DNA from: Streptococcaceae bacterium
GTDB lineage: Bacteria > Bacillota > Bacilli > Lactobacillales > Streptococcaceae
Assembly (NCBI GenBank): GCA_031254115.1
Contig: JAIRUZ010000032.1
Location: 1 to 64,000 of the forward strand
DNA length: 64,000 nt
Direction: 5' to 3'
Shown here one piece after another: positions 21,124-30,339 of this stretch. The notes below the pieces were generated by a model. It saw nothing but the letters and a program-made list of their open reading frames with translations. It was not told the DNA's origin and did not search any database. Every line of letters starts with the position of its first letter. Positions within the stretch are counted from its first letter, which is position 1. The translations under genes and the position numbers were made by a program.

Positions 21124-21173
21124 AACTGTGGCAAAGGCCCCTTTCGTAAGTCTTTGTCTTAGATTATAACACA

Positions 21174-21195
21174 AAAACCTGCGTGTGCAGGTTTT
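21174..21195 (-). terminator. Rho-independent terminator-like hairpin AAAACCTGC-gtgt-GCAGGTTTT
   Basis: Perfect 9-bp arms between the liaY-like gene and the polysaccharide cluster. Confidence 0.75.
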
Positions 21196-21212
21196 CTCTG
21201 GATTTGACTGGG

Positions 21213-21536
21213 TTACCAGCCATAATCGTCTGTATCGTGTTTGTCAGCGCTGACAGAATCTGATTTGTTTGCGGACGGGATGACAAGCAGCAAAATGAGA
21301 TAGAGCAACGCACCTGGAAAGCCCGCGGAGAACACGGAGAGGACGGCATAACCGATGCGCAACAAGGTAATCTGGCTGTCAGTCCAGCCAAGATATTCGC
21401 CGATGCCAGCGAGCGTGCCTGACAGCAATTTGTTGGACGCCGATTTTGTCAATTTTTTTTGCACAATATTAAAGCTCACTTCCTGAAATAGTATTGTCTT
21501 TGAGCCAAATTGTGCCCGTTTTTGTCTCCAGATCAA
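21213..21536 (-). CDS. PspC-domain membrane protein (LiaY-like); true start probably within the overlap, about 21450-21485
   Basis: LTKSASNKLLSGTLAGIGEYLGWTDSQITLLRIGYAVLSVFSAGFPGALLYLILLLVIP. Confidence 0.85.
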   Translation of the reverse strand: MIWRQKRAQFGSKTILFQEVSFNIVQKKLTKSASNKLLSGTLAGIGEYLGWTDSQITLLRIGYAVLSVFSAGFPGALLYLILLLVIPSANKSDSVSADKHDTDDYGW

Positions 21537-22557
21537 AGGTCAGCGTTTCCTCGCCATTTCGGACAATTGCGCCGCCATTTTTGCCAAATTCGGGGCTTTG
21601 AAGCAGATTAAGACGCGTTTTGTATCCGCCAAATGTAGCGCGTGCGTGTCCAACAAGTCCGAGATTTTCTGGCACTGAAAGCTTCACGTCACCGTGCGCA
21701 ACGCTGGCTGACAACTTGCGCGCACGCGCGTCACGCTGCGTCAGAAGAATGCTGCCATTGATCAGACTCGCGTCAGCTTCTTCAAAACTGCCGTCAAATT
21801 TAATCGTACCATTGACAAGCTTCAGCGAGAGTTTATTAACGTGCTCGGGCAACGCGAGAATGTTGCCATTTTTGCTGTCCACAGAAAGCTCCGAGGCTGT
21901 AAGCTCTTCCAAGCGCACTTCGCCGTGCAAAAGCGTCACGGAAATCCTGTCAGCGCTGACAGATTTGACATCAATTTTTCCTGACAAAGCGTTGATTTTT
22001 AGCTCTTCGTATTGTTTTTCAGGCAGCCACAGCTCAAACTTCGCGCCGACGCGCTTGCTGTCAGCTGACAGCGTCAGCACATCTTGCCAAACGGTAGACG
22101 TCGTGTGTGTGGCAAGGAAATTCTCAACACTGCCGTCAATGCCGCCGTAAATCTTGTACGTACCTTTGAGATGCGCGTTTTCGCCAGGGCGAATCGTGAG
22201 CAAAACGTGGGAGAGATCGACCTCAATCGCGTTGAAATCGCCCTCTAAGTCTTTTTCAATGTCAAAGCTCGTCGCGCGCACTTTAGGAAAGCCTTGCGAG
22301 AAATCAACATTTTCGTCCACGCCGCGCTTAATCGATTTGGCAACGTTTTTGAGCGAATCGCCAAGGCCAGAAAATGCCGATTTGAGCGCTTCGCCTGCGT
22401 CCACATTTTGCGTGCGATAGCCAGCGTTATCAAACGCTTCTTCGCCAACGCCATCGCCACTAATGCCTGCTTTTTCAAGCAATTCGAGCGCTTCGTCTTG
22501 CGTAATCACACCGTCGCGCATCAGTTTCAAAATCCGTTCTTTTTTGTTATCAGCCAT
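21469..22557 (-). CDS. LiaX-like protein (N-terminal SHOCT-like helix region, C-terminal DUF4097 beta-repeat)
   Basis: MADNKKERILKLMRDGVITQDEALELLEKAG; DUF4097-like beta region; paired with a PspC gene as in enterococcal liaXYZ. Confidence 0.75.
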   Translation of the reverse strand: MADNKKERILKLMRDGVITQDEALELLEKAGISGDGVGEEAFDNAGYRTQNVDAGEALKSAFSGLGDSLKNVAKSIKRGVDENVDFSQGFPKVRATSFDIEKDLEGDFNAIEVDLSHVLLTIRPGENAHLKGTYKIYGGIDGSVENFLATHTTSTVWQDVLTLSADSKRVGAKFELWLPEKQYEELKINALSGKIDVKSVSADRISVTLLHGEVRLEELTASELSVDSKNGNILALPEHVNKLSLKLVNGTIKFDGSFEEADASLINGSILLTQRDARARKLSASVAHGDVKLSVPENLGLVGHARATFGGYKTRLNLLQSPEFGKNGGAIVRNGEETLTFDLETKTGTIWLKDNTISGSEL

Positions 22558-22659
22558 GATAATCTCCTTTTCATTTTTACGGCGTCCTGTTTTCGCCGTA
22601 ACTTTACGGTCTTATTTTCTCACAGTTTTTGCAATTAAAAATCAGTCCAAAGACCGATT

Positions 22660-24003
22660 TTAACTATTGCTCGCTTTTCTTGCTTCGCGTTTTTTGCGCG
22701 CAGTTTTCGTTTTCTCGGCGCGGCGGCGCTTTTTATTTTCTTCTTCCATCACCCAGCGCGCATTGCGCTTGTAGCCTGGCTTGACGTGTTTTTTCCCTTT
22801 GGCAAGGAGACCTTTGACATTGCCAGACATGCCATCATTTGTTTTCGCACGCTTTTCGCGGCGTGCACGGTCGTATGTATCGACAATCTCGCCTTTTTTG
22901 ATGACTTTAGGAACAAACTCGACACCCATTTTTTCGATTTCGACAATGGCCGAGTCGTCCGACGGCGCATAAAGCGTAATCGCCGTGCCGGAGAGGCCAT
23001 TGCGCCCTGTGCGCCCAACGCGGTGCACGAAAAAGGTCAAATCTTTGGGAATTTCGTCGTTGATCACGTGCGAAACACCTTCAATATCAATCCCGCGCGC
23101 GGCAATGTCTGTCGCAACCACATATTGATAGTCCAAATTTCGCAAGCCGCTCATCACGCGTTTACGCTCACGCGGCTCAATTCCGCCGTGAATTTTTGCG
23201 ATTTTCACGCCATTATTGCGCAGAAAATCAGCGATTTCATTGACGCGCTCTTTCGTATTGGCAAAAATCATCGCGACGTAGGGATTTAAAATCTTTGTCA
23301 GCGCAAGCAGCTGATCGTTGCGATTTTGTCCTTTCGTCGAAATCAGCCAATTGTCAATCGTGTCAGAAACAATCGTTTTCGTTGCGATTTTTTCCGTCAC
23401 AGGATTGTGCAGATATTTTTTCAAAAACGGCTGAAGCTTTTGCGGAATTGTCGCGCTGAAAACAAGCGTTTGCACGCGATTTCCTAGGCGACTTGCGATT
23501 TTGTCAACGTCCGCGAGAAAGCCCATATCAAGCGTCATGTCCGCTTCGTCAACGACAAAAGTCGCCGCCGTATGAATTTTGAGGCTGTCAGAGCCGACAA
23601 GATCGAGAATCCGCCCTGGCGTGCCAATCACAATATGCGGCTGTCCTTGCTCTAATTTTCTGAGCTGACGGGCTTTGTCCGTGCCGCCCACAAAATTAGA
23701 CACACGAATGCGGCTGTCAGCTGCAACAAATGCCTTTGCCGCCTCAAAAATTTGCGTCGCAAGCTCGCGCGACGGCGCTGTGATAACCGCCTGAACTTCA
23801 TTTTTTGTTGGCTCCAAGTTCTCAAAAATCGGCAACAAAAACGTGTGCGTTTTCCCCGAGCCCGTCTTTGATTCCCCAATCAAATCACGCCCGCGCAGCA
23901 CAATCGGAATCAGCTTCTCTTGCACCTCAGTCGGCTCATTAAAACGAATCGTCTGGAGCGTCTCGCAAATAAACGGCTTAAAACTAAACTCTGTAAATTT
24001 CAT
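22660..24003 (-). CDS. cshB: DEAD-box RNA helicase CshB-type
   Basis: SKTGSGKTHTF, VVDEADMTLDMGF, SATIP, HRVGRTGRNG; basic C-terminus. Confidence 0.88.
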   Translation of the reverse strand: MKFTEFSFKPFICETLQTIRFNEPTEVQEKLIPIVLRGRDLIGESKTGSGKTHTFLLPIFENLEPTKNEVQAVITAPSRELATQIFEAAKAFVAADSRIRVSNFVGGTDKARQLRKLEQGQPHIVIGTPGRILDLVGSDSLKIHTAATFVVDEADMTLDMGFLADVDKIASRLGNRVQTLVFSATIPQKLQPFLKKYLHNPVTEKIATKTIVSDTIDNWLISTKGQNRNDQLLALTKILNPYVAMIFANTKERVNEIADFLRNNGVKIAKIHGGIEPRERKRVMSGLRNLDYQYVVATDIAARGIDIEGVSHVINDEIPKDLTFFVHRVGRTGRNGLSGTAITLYAPSDDSAIVEIEKMGVEFVPKVIKKGEIVDTYDRARREKRAKTNDGMSGNVKGLLAKGKKHVKPGYKRNARWVMEEENKKRRRAEKTKTARKKREARKASNS

Positions 24004-24062
24004 TATTTTATTATAACATAATATAAAATCGACGATATTTCGCTCTAAAGAATGCCAATAAG

Positions 24063-24128
24063 AAAGCTAGGAAGTCCGCCATAGCAGCTTTCGTCTGAGC
24101 ACTCCTGACTTGTAGGTTACGGGAAGTG
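24063..24128 (-). repeat. Dispersed intergenic repeat, copy A
   Basis: Reverse complement CCGTAACCTACAAGTCAGGAGTGCTCAGACGAAAGCTGCTATGGCGGACTTCCTAGCTTTCTTATTGG aligns with copy B at 30221-30288. Confidence 0.75.
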
Positions 24129-24130
24129 TT

Positions 24131-25021
24131 TTATACCATACGTCTGCGCAGGGTTAGGACTTGCCCAACGATAAAAATCAGAACGCCAGCGACAATAAAG
24201 AGCACGCTGTAAAATTCGCCTTGCGTCATGACTTCGCCTAGCACCGTGACGGAAATCAGGAGCGAAATCGTGGGATTGAGATATTGAATGAAGCCGACGA
24301 CGCTGAAGTTTGCGCGTTTGATGGCTTCGGCAAAGAGCAGGAGCGGTACCGCGGTAATCGGCCCCGAGGCCGCGAGCAAGAGCTGCGTCACCCAGTCGTA
24401 TTCAAAAAATGAATGGCCCGTAAAGAATAGCAAGTAAAGCACGACAAACGGCAGTAAGACAAGGCTTTCTTGAATCATTGCCACGTCTGACGATAGCCGA
24501 TAAAATTTCTTCAAGAGGCCGTAAATCGGGAAGCAGACCGACATGACGGCAATCAGAATCGGAAAGCTGCCGTTTAGCACAATCATGACCGCCACGCCGA
24601 TGAAAGCGAGCACAATTGCCACCACCGAGGGTCGATCCAAATGCTCGTGCAAGAAAATCAATGCGAGCAAAATCTGCACTAGCGGCATAATGAAATTTGC
24701 GATGGAGGCTTCTGTGGCCTGATGAATCGACACCGAGTAGATGAAGACGAGCCAATTGGCGCCGAGAAAGAGGCTAGCAACGAGCGACAACACACGTGAT
24801 TTTTTGTCAGCTATAAGAGCGACGAGCTCTGTTTTCAGACGTTTCGTTTGACGCGTCACGAGGAAATAAATCCCCATCGCAAGCACCGTGAACACAATGC
24901 GGTAGCTGAAAACTTCGGTGGAGGGCACGTGCGCGAGTAGATGCCAATACCAGACCAAAAGTCCCCAAGAAATATAGGCGCCTACCGCAAGCAGCAAACC
25001 CAAAACACGCTGATTTTTCAT
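24131..25021 (-). CDS. rarD: EamA/RarD-family transporter
   Basis: 296 aa, 10 TM; MKNQRVLGLLLAVGAYISWGLLVWYWHLLAHVPSTEVFSYRI. Confidence 0.88.
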   Translation of the reverse strand: MKNQRVLGLLLAVGAYISWGLLVWYWHLLAHVPSTEVFSYRIVFTVLAMGIYFLVTRQTKRLKTELVALIADKKSRVLSLVASLFLGANWLVFIYSVSIHQATEASIANFIMPLVQILLALIFLHEHLDRPSVVAIVLAFIGVAVMIVLNGSFPILIAVMSVCFPIYGLLKKFYRLSSDVAMIQESLVLLPFVVLYLLFFTGHSFFEYDWVTQLLLAASGPITAVPLLLFAEAIKRANFSVVGFIQYLNPTISLLISVTVLGEVMTQGEFYSVLFIVAGVLIFIVGQVLTLRRRMV

Positions 25022-25038
25022 CTCTCTATTGTATCAAA

Positions 25039-25057
25039 AAAGCCCGCGACGGGCTTT
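25039..25057 (-). terminator. sodA terminator hairpin AAAGCCCG-cga-CGGGCTTT
   Basis: GC stem just downstream of sodA, T-rich on the minus strand. Confidence 0.8.
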
Positions 25058-25068
25058 CTATTTTTGCA

Positions 25069-25671
25069 TTATTTGCTGTAGAGTTCGTTGACATAGTCCC
25101 AATTGACGAGATTCCAGAAGGCATCAATGTAGTCGGGGCGCACGTTGCGATAGCTGAGGTAGTAAGCGTGCTCCCAAACGTCGAGGCCAAGGACAGGCGT
25201 CAAACCGTCAGAAATCGGTGCGTCTTGATTGGCTGTGGACACAATTTTAAGCGTGTCGCCCTCTTTGACAAGAAAGGCCCAGCCAGAGCCAAAACGCCCT
25301 GTAGCTGCCGTTTTAAAGGCGGCCTTGAAAGCATCAAATGAGCCAAATGCGCCGTCAATCGCTGACGCAATCGCGCCTGTTGGCGCGCCGCCCGCATTTG
25401 GCGCAAGCCAATTCCAGAATTGACTGTGATTGAGGTGCCCGCCGCCATTATTTCTGACCGCCGTGCGAATATCTTCTGGCAGCGCTGACAGCGTCGTCAA
25501 GAGCTCCTCAAGGCTTTTGTCAGCCAGCTCAGGGTGCTTGTCAAGCGCCGCGTTCAAGTTTGTCACGTACGTGTTGTGGTGCTTGTCGTGATGTAAGTGC
25601 ATCGTTTCCGCATCAATGTAGGGCTCAAGCGCCTCGTAAGCATAAGGTAGCTCTGGTAAAGTAAATGTCAT
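25069..25671 (-). CDS. sodA: Superoxide dismutase (Mn/Fe)
   Basis: [55 protein letters not shown]. Confidence 0.97.
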   Translation of the reverse strand: MTFTLPELPYAYEALEPYIDAETMHLHHDKHHNTYVTNLNAALDKHPELADKSLEELLTTLSALPEDIRTAVRNNGGGHLNHSQFWNWLAPNAGGAPTGAIASAIDGAFGSFDAFKAAFKTAATGRFGSGWAFLVKEGDTLKIVSTANQDAPISDGLTPVLGLDVWEHAYYLSYRNVRPDYIDAFWNLVNWDYVNELYSK

Positions 25672-25856
25672 GATTCTCTCCTTTTAATTTGATAACCCGA
25701 TTATATCAAGCGCAGCTGACAGAAAGCTAAAATCAGCTCACACGGGCTGATAAGTTTGCAAAACAGTCAATTTTTCACTTCATTCCACGCAACGCCCTCG
25801 TCCTTCCAACCGACCGAAACAAACTATTTTTTTCATTGACATCTGTTTTCTTTTTG

Positions 25857-26777
25857 TTAAACAAAATTCTTTTTCCAGTGTGCCAGGGTTTCGATTGTTT
25901 TTTCTAGGCCAGTGTTTGTCAGCGCTGACAGAACAAATCCAGCCGCTGAGGTGAGGCTGGCACCAGCTGACAAAAAACGCGCAATATCAGCGGGCGATGA
26001 AATGCCGCCTGTCGCAATGAGCGGCTTTGTGATAGCTGACAGACGAGCATTTTCAAGACTTTCGAGCGTTGTCAGCCCAAAATTAGTGAAATCCATGCCG
26101 TTAGGATTGCGACGATGTTCAATCCAGCCAAAATCCGTGCCGCCGCGGCCGCCCACATTAATCGCCGCGACGTGCGTTTCTTGCAGCGCTTCCAAAAGTG
26201 CGCGCGGCATGCCAAAACCGACTTCTTTTGCAATCACGGGAACATCAAGATCCGCAGCGATTCGGTCAATAGTTTCAAGCCATTCTGAAAAATCTCTATC
26301 GCCTTCATCCTCGCGCATGCCAAGCTCTTGGTACATATTCATGTGAATCTCAAGCGCGTTCGCTTCAATCATGTCCACCGCGCGACGAGCGTCGCTCATT
26401 TCACTTCCAGCGCCAATATTGGCAAATAAAAAGCCTTTGGGAGTCGCCGCGCGTACGGCGCGAAAGCCTTTTTCTAGCTCTGGATAATGCAGTGCAATGG
26501 ATTGCGAGCCGACGGCAAGCGCAAGATTGAGCGATTTTGCAATTTCTGCAAGCTGCAAATTTAGCGCATCGCCGCGCGCGGATCCGCCTGTCATCGCTTC
26601 GATATAAAACGGAAACTCAAATGTGTGCCCAAAAAGCGCGACGGGCGCGGCATTTTCAGCATGCACAACTTCGTCATCTTCAATCGCGTGTTTCTCTTTC
26701 CAATAGCTGAGCGCAAGCGACAAATGCGCGTCTTTTCGGTGTTGATGCGCGTCTTTACTCATATTTTGTCTCCGCAA
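25857..26777 (-). CDS. fni: Type 2 isopentenyl-diphosphate delta-isomerase
   Basis: RKDAHLSLAL; FYIEAMTGGS; INVGGRGGTDFGWIEHRR. Confidence 0.93.
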   Translation of the reverse strand: MRRQNMSKDAHQHRKDAHLSLALSYWKEKHAIEDDEVVHAENAAPVALFGHTFEFPFYIEAMTGGSARGDALNLQLAEIAKSLNLALAVGSQSIALHYPELEKGFRAVRAATPKGFLFANIGAGSEMSDARRAVDMIEANALEIHMNMYQELGMREDEGDRDFSEWLETIDRIAADLDVPVIAKEVGFGMPRALLEALQETHVAAINVGGRGGTDFGWIEHRRNPNGMDFTNFGLTTLESLENARLSAITKPLIATGGISSPADIARFLSAGASLTSAAGFVLSALTNTGLEKTIETLAHWKKNFV

Positions 26778-27702
26778 GTTCTACTTTTTCAAAAATCATG
26801 CCCGCAAGTTCCAGCTTCAACTTGACTTCTTGAAGCACCGTTTTTCCTGCGCCATGATCAAAAACAATGATATTTTCGCCAAAACCGCTGCCCGAAATTT
26901 TCGCTGCAAGCTTGTCATAGCCGCGAATGGTAGACATCGCGAGCTCCAAATCGTCCGTCATGTAACCTTCAGGAAGATTCGTCAAGAGCAAAAATTGATT
27001 GGCGTCTAGGTCACGCTTGAATTCTTCAAAATTTTTCGTTTTGGCGAGCCGCAAAACAATCTCATCGCTCATTTGATAAAAGTCATCGGGCAGCGAAAGC
27101 GCTAGCTTTTCACCAGTTTTAACAGCCGCGCCTGTGCGCACGACATAGATATTTTTCCACGGAAAATTCAACGGAATAATCTGCGCGCCTGGCGACTGAT
27201 ACAAAATCACACCGCCAGCCGTAATCGCCGCGACATCGCCCATTGAGCCCGAGCCCTGCACTTTTTGGTGCGCATTCGCCGCCATTTTGAAGCGCCTATT
27301 TTCCGACAAACCGAGCTCAAAAAACGCATTGACCGCGTCAATCACGCCGACCACGACCGAGGCTGACGAGCCGTAGCCTTTTTTGTTCGCGCCAAAACCG
27401 AGCCGCGACTCGATGTGAATCGCGATTTCTTGCTTGGCAAATAAATTCATTTCACAAAGCGCAGATAGCGCAAACGCCCACTCGCTGTCAGCCGGCACCG
27501 TCAGCTGCTGCAAGCTAAATGAAAAATCCGGCAGATCCACATTTGTTGTCAGCGCTGACAGACCGCTCGTTTCCGTGACAGTCACGGTGAAATCCGTCTT
27601 AATGGCCGCAACCATGGCCCACGAGCCGGGCCGCGTCACCGCATATTCGCCCGCAACAAACAATTTGCCTGGCACGCCAACACTCACCTCATGTTTAATC
27701 AA
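26755..27702 (-). CDS. mvaK2: Phosphomevalonate kinase; likely TTG start at 27702
   Basis: VGVPGKLFVAGEYAVTRPG; GYGSSASVVVGV. TTG at 27702 preceded by GGAGGCGTACAAA and overlapping the mvaD stop; the track start (27795) would overlap mvaD by about 100 bp. Confidence 0.88.
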   Translation of the reverse strand: MIKHEVSVGVPGKLFVAGEYAVTRPGSWAMVAAIKTDFTVTVTETSGLSALTTNVDLPDFSFSLQQLTVPADSEWAFALSALCEMNLFAKQEIAIHIESRLGFGANKKGYGSSASVVVGVIDAVNAFFELGLSENRRFKMAANAHQKVQGSGSMGDVAAITAGGVILYQSPGAQIIPLNFPWKNIYVVRTGAAVKTGEKLALSLPDDFYQMSDEIVLRLAKTKNFEEFKRDLDANQFLLLTNLPEGYMTDDLELAMSTIRGYDKLAAKISGSGFGENIIVFDHGAGKTVLQEVKLKLELAGMIFEKVELAETKYE

Positions 27703-28654
27703 TTTGTACGCCTCCTCCTGCGCGACACACGTCAAACGCCAATTCAGGGAAATTTTCCTGACATTTTTTGAGCAATTTTTGCGCGTCTTGCGCATTTGTG
27801 ATTATTTTCACGTTTGGCCCCGCATCCAGCGTCACAAATGCCAAAAGCCCTGATTTGTAGCAGCTTTCCACAAAAGCGATTAACGCGCGCGTCTCGTCTG
27901 TAAAATAATCAAACGGCGTGCTGCAGCTGCGATTCAGTGCGTGCATCGAAAGCGCGTTTTCTTGCGCAATCAGCCCAATTTGCTCGCTATCAGCTGACAC
28001 AATCGCACGTTTCATGTCTGTCAGCTGACGCGCCGAATGCTCGACCCATTTTCCGTACAGAGGCGACGTTTGCGCGCGCTGCATGCCAAGCGTTGAGCTG
28101 ATTTTCTTTTCGCTGCCACTCACGTGCGCCGCAATCATCGTCAGGCCAATATCGTCGTCATAAAAGCTCTCAGCAAATGAGCTTGCATCGTCTGTACCCG
28201 CGTGCCATTCGGCAAAATTTCCAAACAGCGAACGAGACGCTGAGCCCGAGCCGCGTCGTGCCAAACGCGAGAGGTCTGTCAGCCCCAAATCAAGTGATAA
28301 GAGCCCGTTCATTGCAGCAGCAAGCGCCGCAAAGCTCGAGGCTGAACTCGCAAGGCCAGCAGCCGTTGGGACGTGATTTTCGGACGTGACAGCAACCGCT
28401 GGAAAATCACCAAATTGGCCGCGAAAAAGCTCCAGAAAGCTGTGAATGCGCGCGCTGTCAGCGGACGCACCATTCAAAATCAGCTCATCAGAAGCCTTCG
28501 AGTGCTCAAAACGAACCGTCGTTGTCGTATAAAATTTGTCGAGCGTCAATGAAAGGCTTGACGTCGTCGGAAGATTGAGCGCCACGTCGCGCTTGCCCCA
28601 ATATTTAATCAGTGCAATATTTGTATGCGCCGTTGCCGTGATTTGATTTGCCAT
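27695..28654 (-). CDS. mvaD: Diphosphomevalonate decarboxylase
   Basis: TAHTNIALIKYWGKRD; PTAAGLASSASSFAAL; GTDDASSFAE. Confidence 0.95.
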   Translation of the reverse strand: MANQITATAHTNIALIKYWGKRDVALNLPTTSSLSLTLDKFYTTTTVRFEHSKASDELILNGASADSARIHSFLELFRGQFGDFPAVAVTSENHVPTAAGLASSASSFAALAAAMNGLLSLDLGLTDLSRLARRGSGSASRSLFGNFAEWHAGTDDASSFAESFYDDDIGLTMIAAHVSGSEKKISSTLGMQRAQTSPLYGKWVEHSARQLTDMKRAIVSADSEQIGLIAQENALSMHALNRSCSTPFDYFTDETRALIAFVESCYKSGLLAFVTLDAGPNVKIITNAQDAQKLLKKCQENFPELAFDVCRAGGGVQID

Positions 28655-28744
28655 TCTTTTAATTATAGCACAAACGTATGCCTAATTTTCGAGAGTATCC
28701 CAGATGTCAATGGACTTCATTTTTACGTCAAAAGAACGCATTTT

Positions 28745-30091
28745 TTAGAAAAATGCGTGGTAAAGTGCTTGGACGGCTTTTTCTTCGTCAACGGATTTGA
28801 CGACAAACATAATGGCGTATTCGCTCGCGCCTTGCGAGAGCATTTTGATATTGACGCGGCTGTCAGACAGGGCTTTTGCCGCGCGCGCCGTGACGCCGAT
28901 ATGTGCGCGCATACCTTCGCCCACCAGCATGACAATTGACAACTGGTGCTCAAAATTCAACACATCAGGATGCAGTGTTTCAGCGAGTTTATTCAAAATC
29001 GCACGCTCATTTTCCTTGCCCAAAAAGACATCGCGAATAATAATCGAAATATCGTCAATGCCTGTTGGCATGTGCTCAAAGCGAACGCCGAGCTCCTCAA
29101 ACGCCGAGAGCATTTTTCGACCGAAACCGACTTCTCGGTTCAGCAGATATTTGCTCAGATTGAGCGTTGAAAAACCGCCGTCTGATGCAATGCCAACGAC
29201 TGGCGTGACATTTTTTGTGTGCTCAACAACAATCCGCGTGCCAGGATGCGTCGGATTATTTGTATTTTTGATAACAATCGGAATTTTGGCGCGCAAAGCG
29301 GGCACAAGCGCTTCGTCATGAAGAACGGAAAAACCGCTATATGCAAGCTCGCGCATCTCGCGAAAAGTCACTTCGTCAATCGGCTGCGGATGGGGAATTA
29401 TTTTAGGATTGACTGCAAAAATGCCGTCGACATCTGTGAAATTTTCATAGAGATCGGCTTTCACGCCCGCCGCAATGATAGAGCCCGAAATATCCGAGCC
29501 TCCGCGGCTGAACGTGCAGATGGCATCCTTTTTCGTGACGCCAAAAAAACCAGGGATAATCAGCGTTTCTGGCAATTCATTGAGATAATTTATCGCTTCG
29601 TAAGACTCGGGGAGTAAGCGCGCATTGCCAGGTTCCTCGCTGACAAGAATACCCGCGTCTTTCGGAGAAACGTAGCGCGTGTCAAGCCCTGACTGCGCAA
29701 AAAAAGCCGCGACGAGCTTCGCGCAATTGTTTTCACCCGCAGCAAGAAACGTATCGTACGTGAAGGTATCCGTCTTGTCAAGCGTTGCAAGCTCGTGGAT
29801 ATGATAGGCAATCTCACGCATGACAGCCGAATCAAGTGCGAGCTCTTCTGAAATCTCAGCATAACGCGCCACAATCGCATCTTGCGTATCGCGCACGGAT
29901 TTTCCTGATTGATAGGCTTTGTAATAGGCAATCAGTAAATCCGTCACTTTGGTGTCGTCTGGCGTGCGTTTTCCTGGCGCACTGACAATGACAAATTTAC
30001 GCGCGGGGTCCATTTGGACGATGTCAAAGATTTTTTTTATCTGATCGGCAGACGCTACGGACGAGCCGCCGAATTTCACTACTTTCTTCAT
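28745..30091 (-). CDS. Aspartate kinase
   Basis: MKKVVKFGGSSVASADQIKK; FSRGGSDISGSI; C-terminal ACT-type region. Confidence 0.95.
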   Translation of the reverse strand: MKKVVKFGGSSVASADQIKKIFDIVQMDPARKFVIVSAPGKRTPDDTKVTDLLIAYYKAYQSGKSVRDTQDAIVARYAEISEELALDSAVMREIAYHIHELATLDKTDTFTYDTFLAAGENNCAKLVAAFFAQSGLDTRYVSPKDAGILVSEEPGNARLLPESYEAINYLNELPETLIIPGFFGVTKKDAICTFSRGGSDISGSIIAAGVKADLYENFTDVDGIFAVNPKIIPHPQPIDEVTFREMRELAYSGFSVLHDEALVPALRAKIPIVIKNTNNPTHPGTRIVVEHTKNVTPVVGIASDGGFSTLNLSKYLLNREVGFGRKMLSAFEELGVRFEHMPTGIDDISIIIRDVFLGKENERAILNKLAETLHPDVLNFEHQLSIVMLVGEGMRAHIGVTARAAKALSDSRVNIKMLSQGASEYAIMFVVKSVDEEKAVQALYHAFF

Positions 30092-30220
30092 AGCCTAGAT
30101 TTTATAGTATTTTCAGAAAATTTTCAAGTCAAAATGCGATAAAAGCAATGGCCGTATCTTCGCTGACGTTGTCAGTTACGCTGTCCTTTCTCGCTATATC
30201 GCTAAAGCGATAAGTCGAAA

Positions 30221-30288
30221 GGCAACCCGACAAGTCGCTAATGGTCACACGAAAAGCGCTAGGGCGCATTTCCTAGCTTTCCCATTGG
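30221..30288 (+). repeat. Dispersed intergenic repeat, copy B
   Basis: GGCAACCCGACAAGTCGCTAATGGTCACACGAAAAGCGCTAGGGCGCATTTCCTAGCTTTCCCATTGG aligns with the reverse complement of copy A. Confidence 0.75.
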
Positions 30289-30324
30289 TAAAATGTTGCA
30301 AATAGTATCGTTTGCAACATTTTA
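30289..30324. promoter_or_regulatory. Perfect 14-bp inverted repeat TAAAATGTTGCAAA-tagtatcg-TTTGCAACATTTTA upstream of hom (candidate operator)
   Basis: Direct reading; followed by TATAAT at 30328-30333. Confidence 0.8.
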
Positions 30325-30339
30325 CGTTATAATAAGCCT

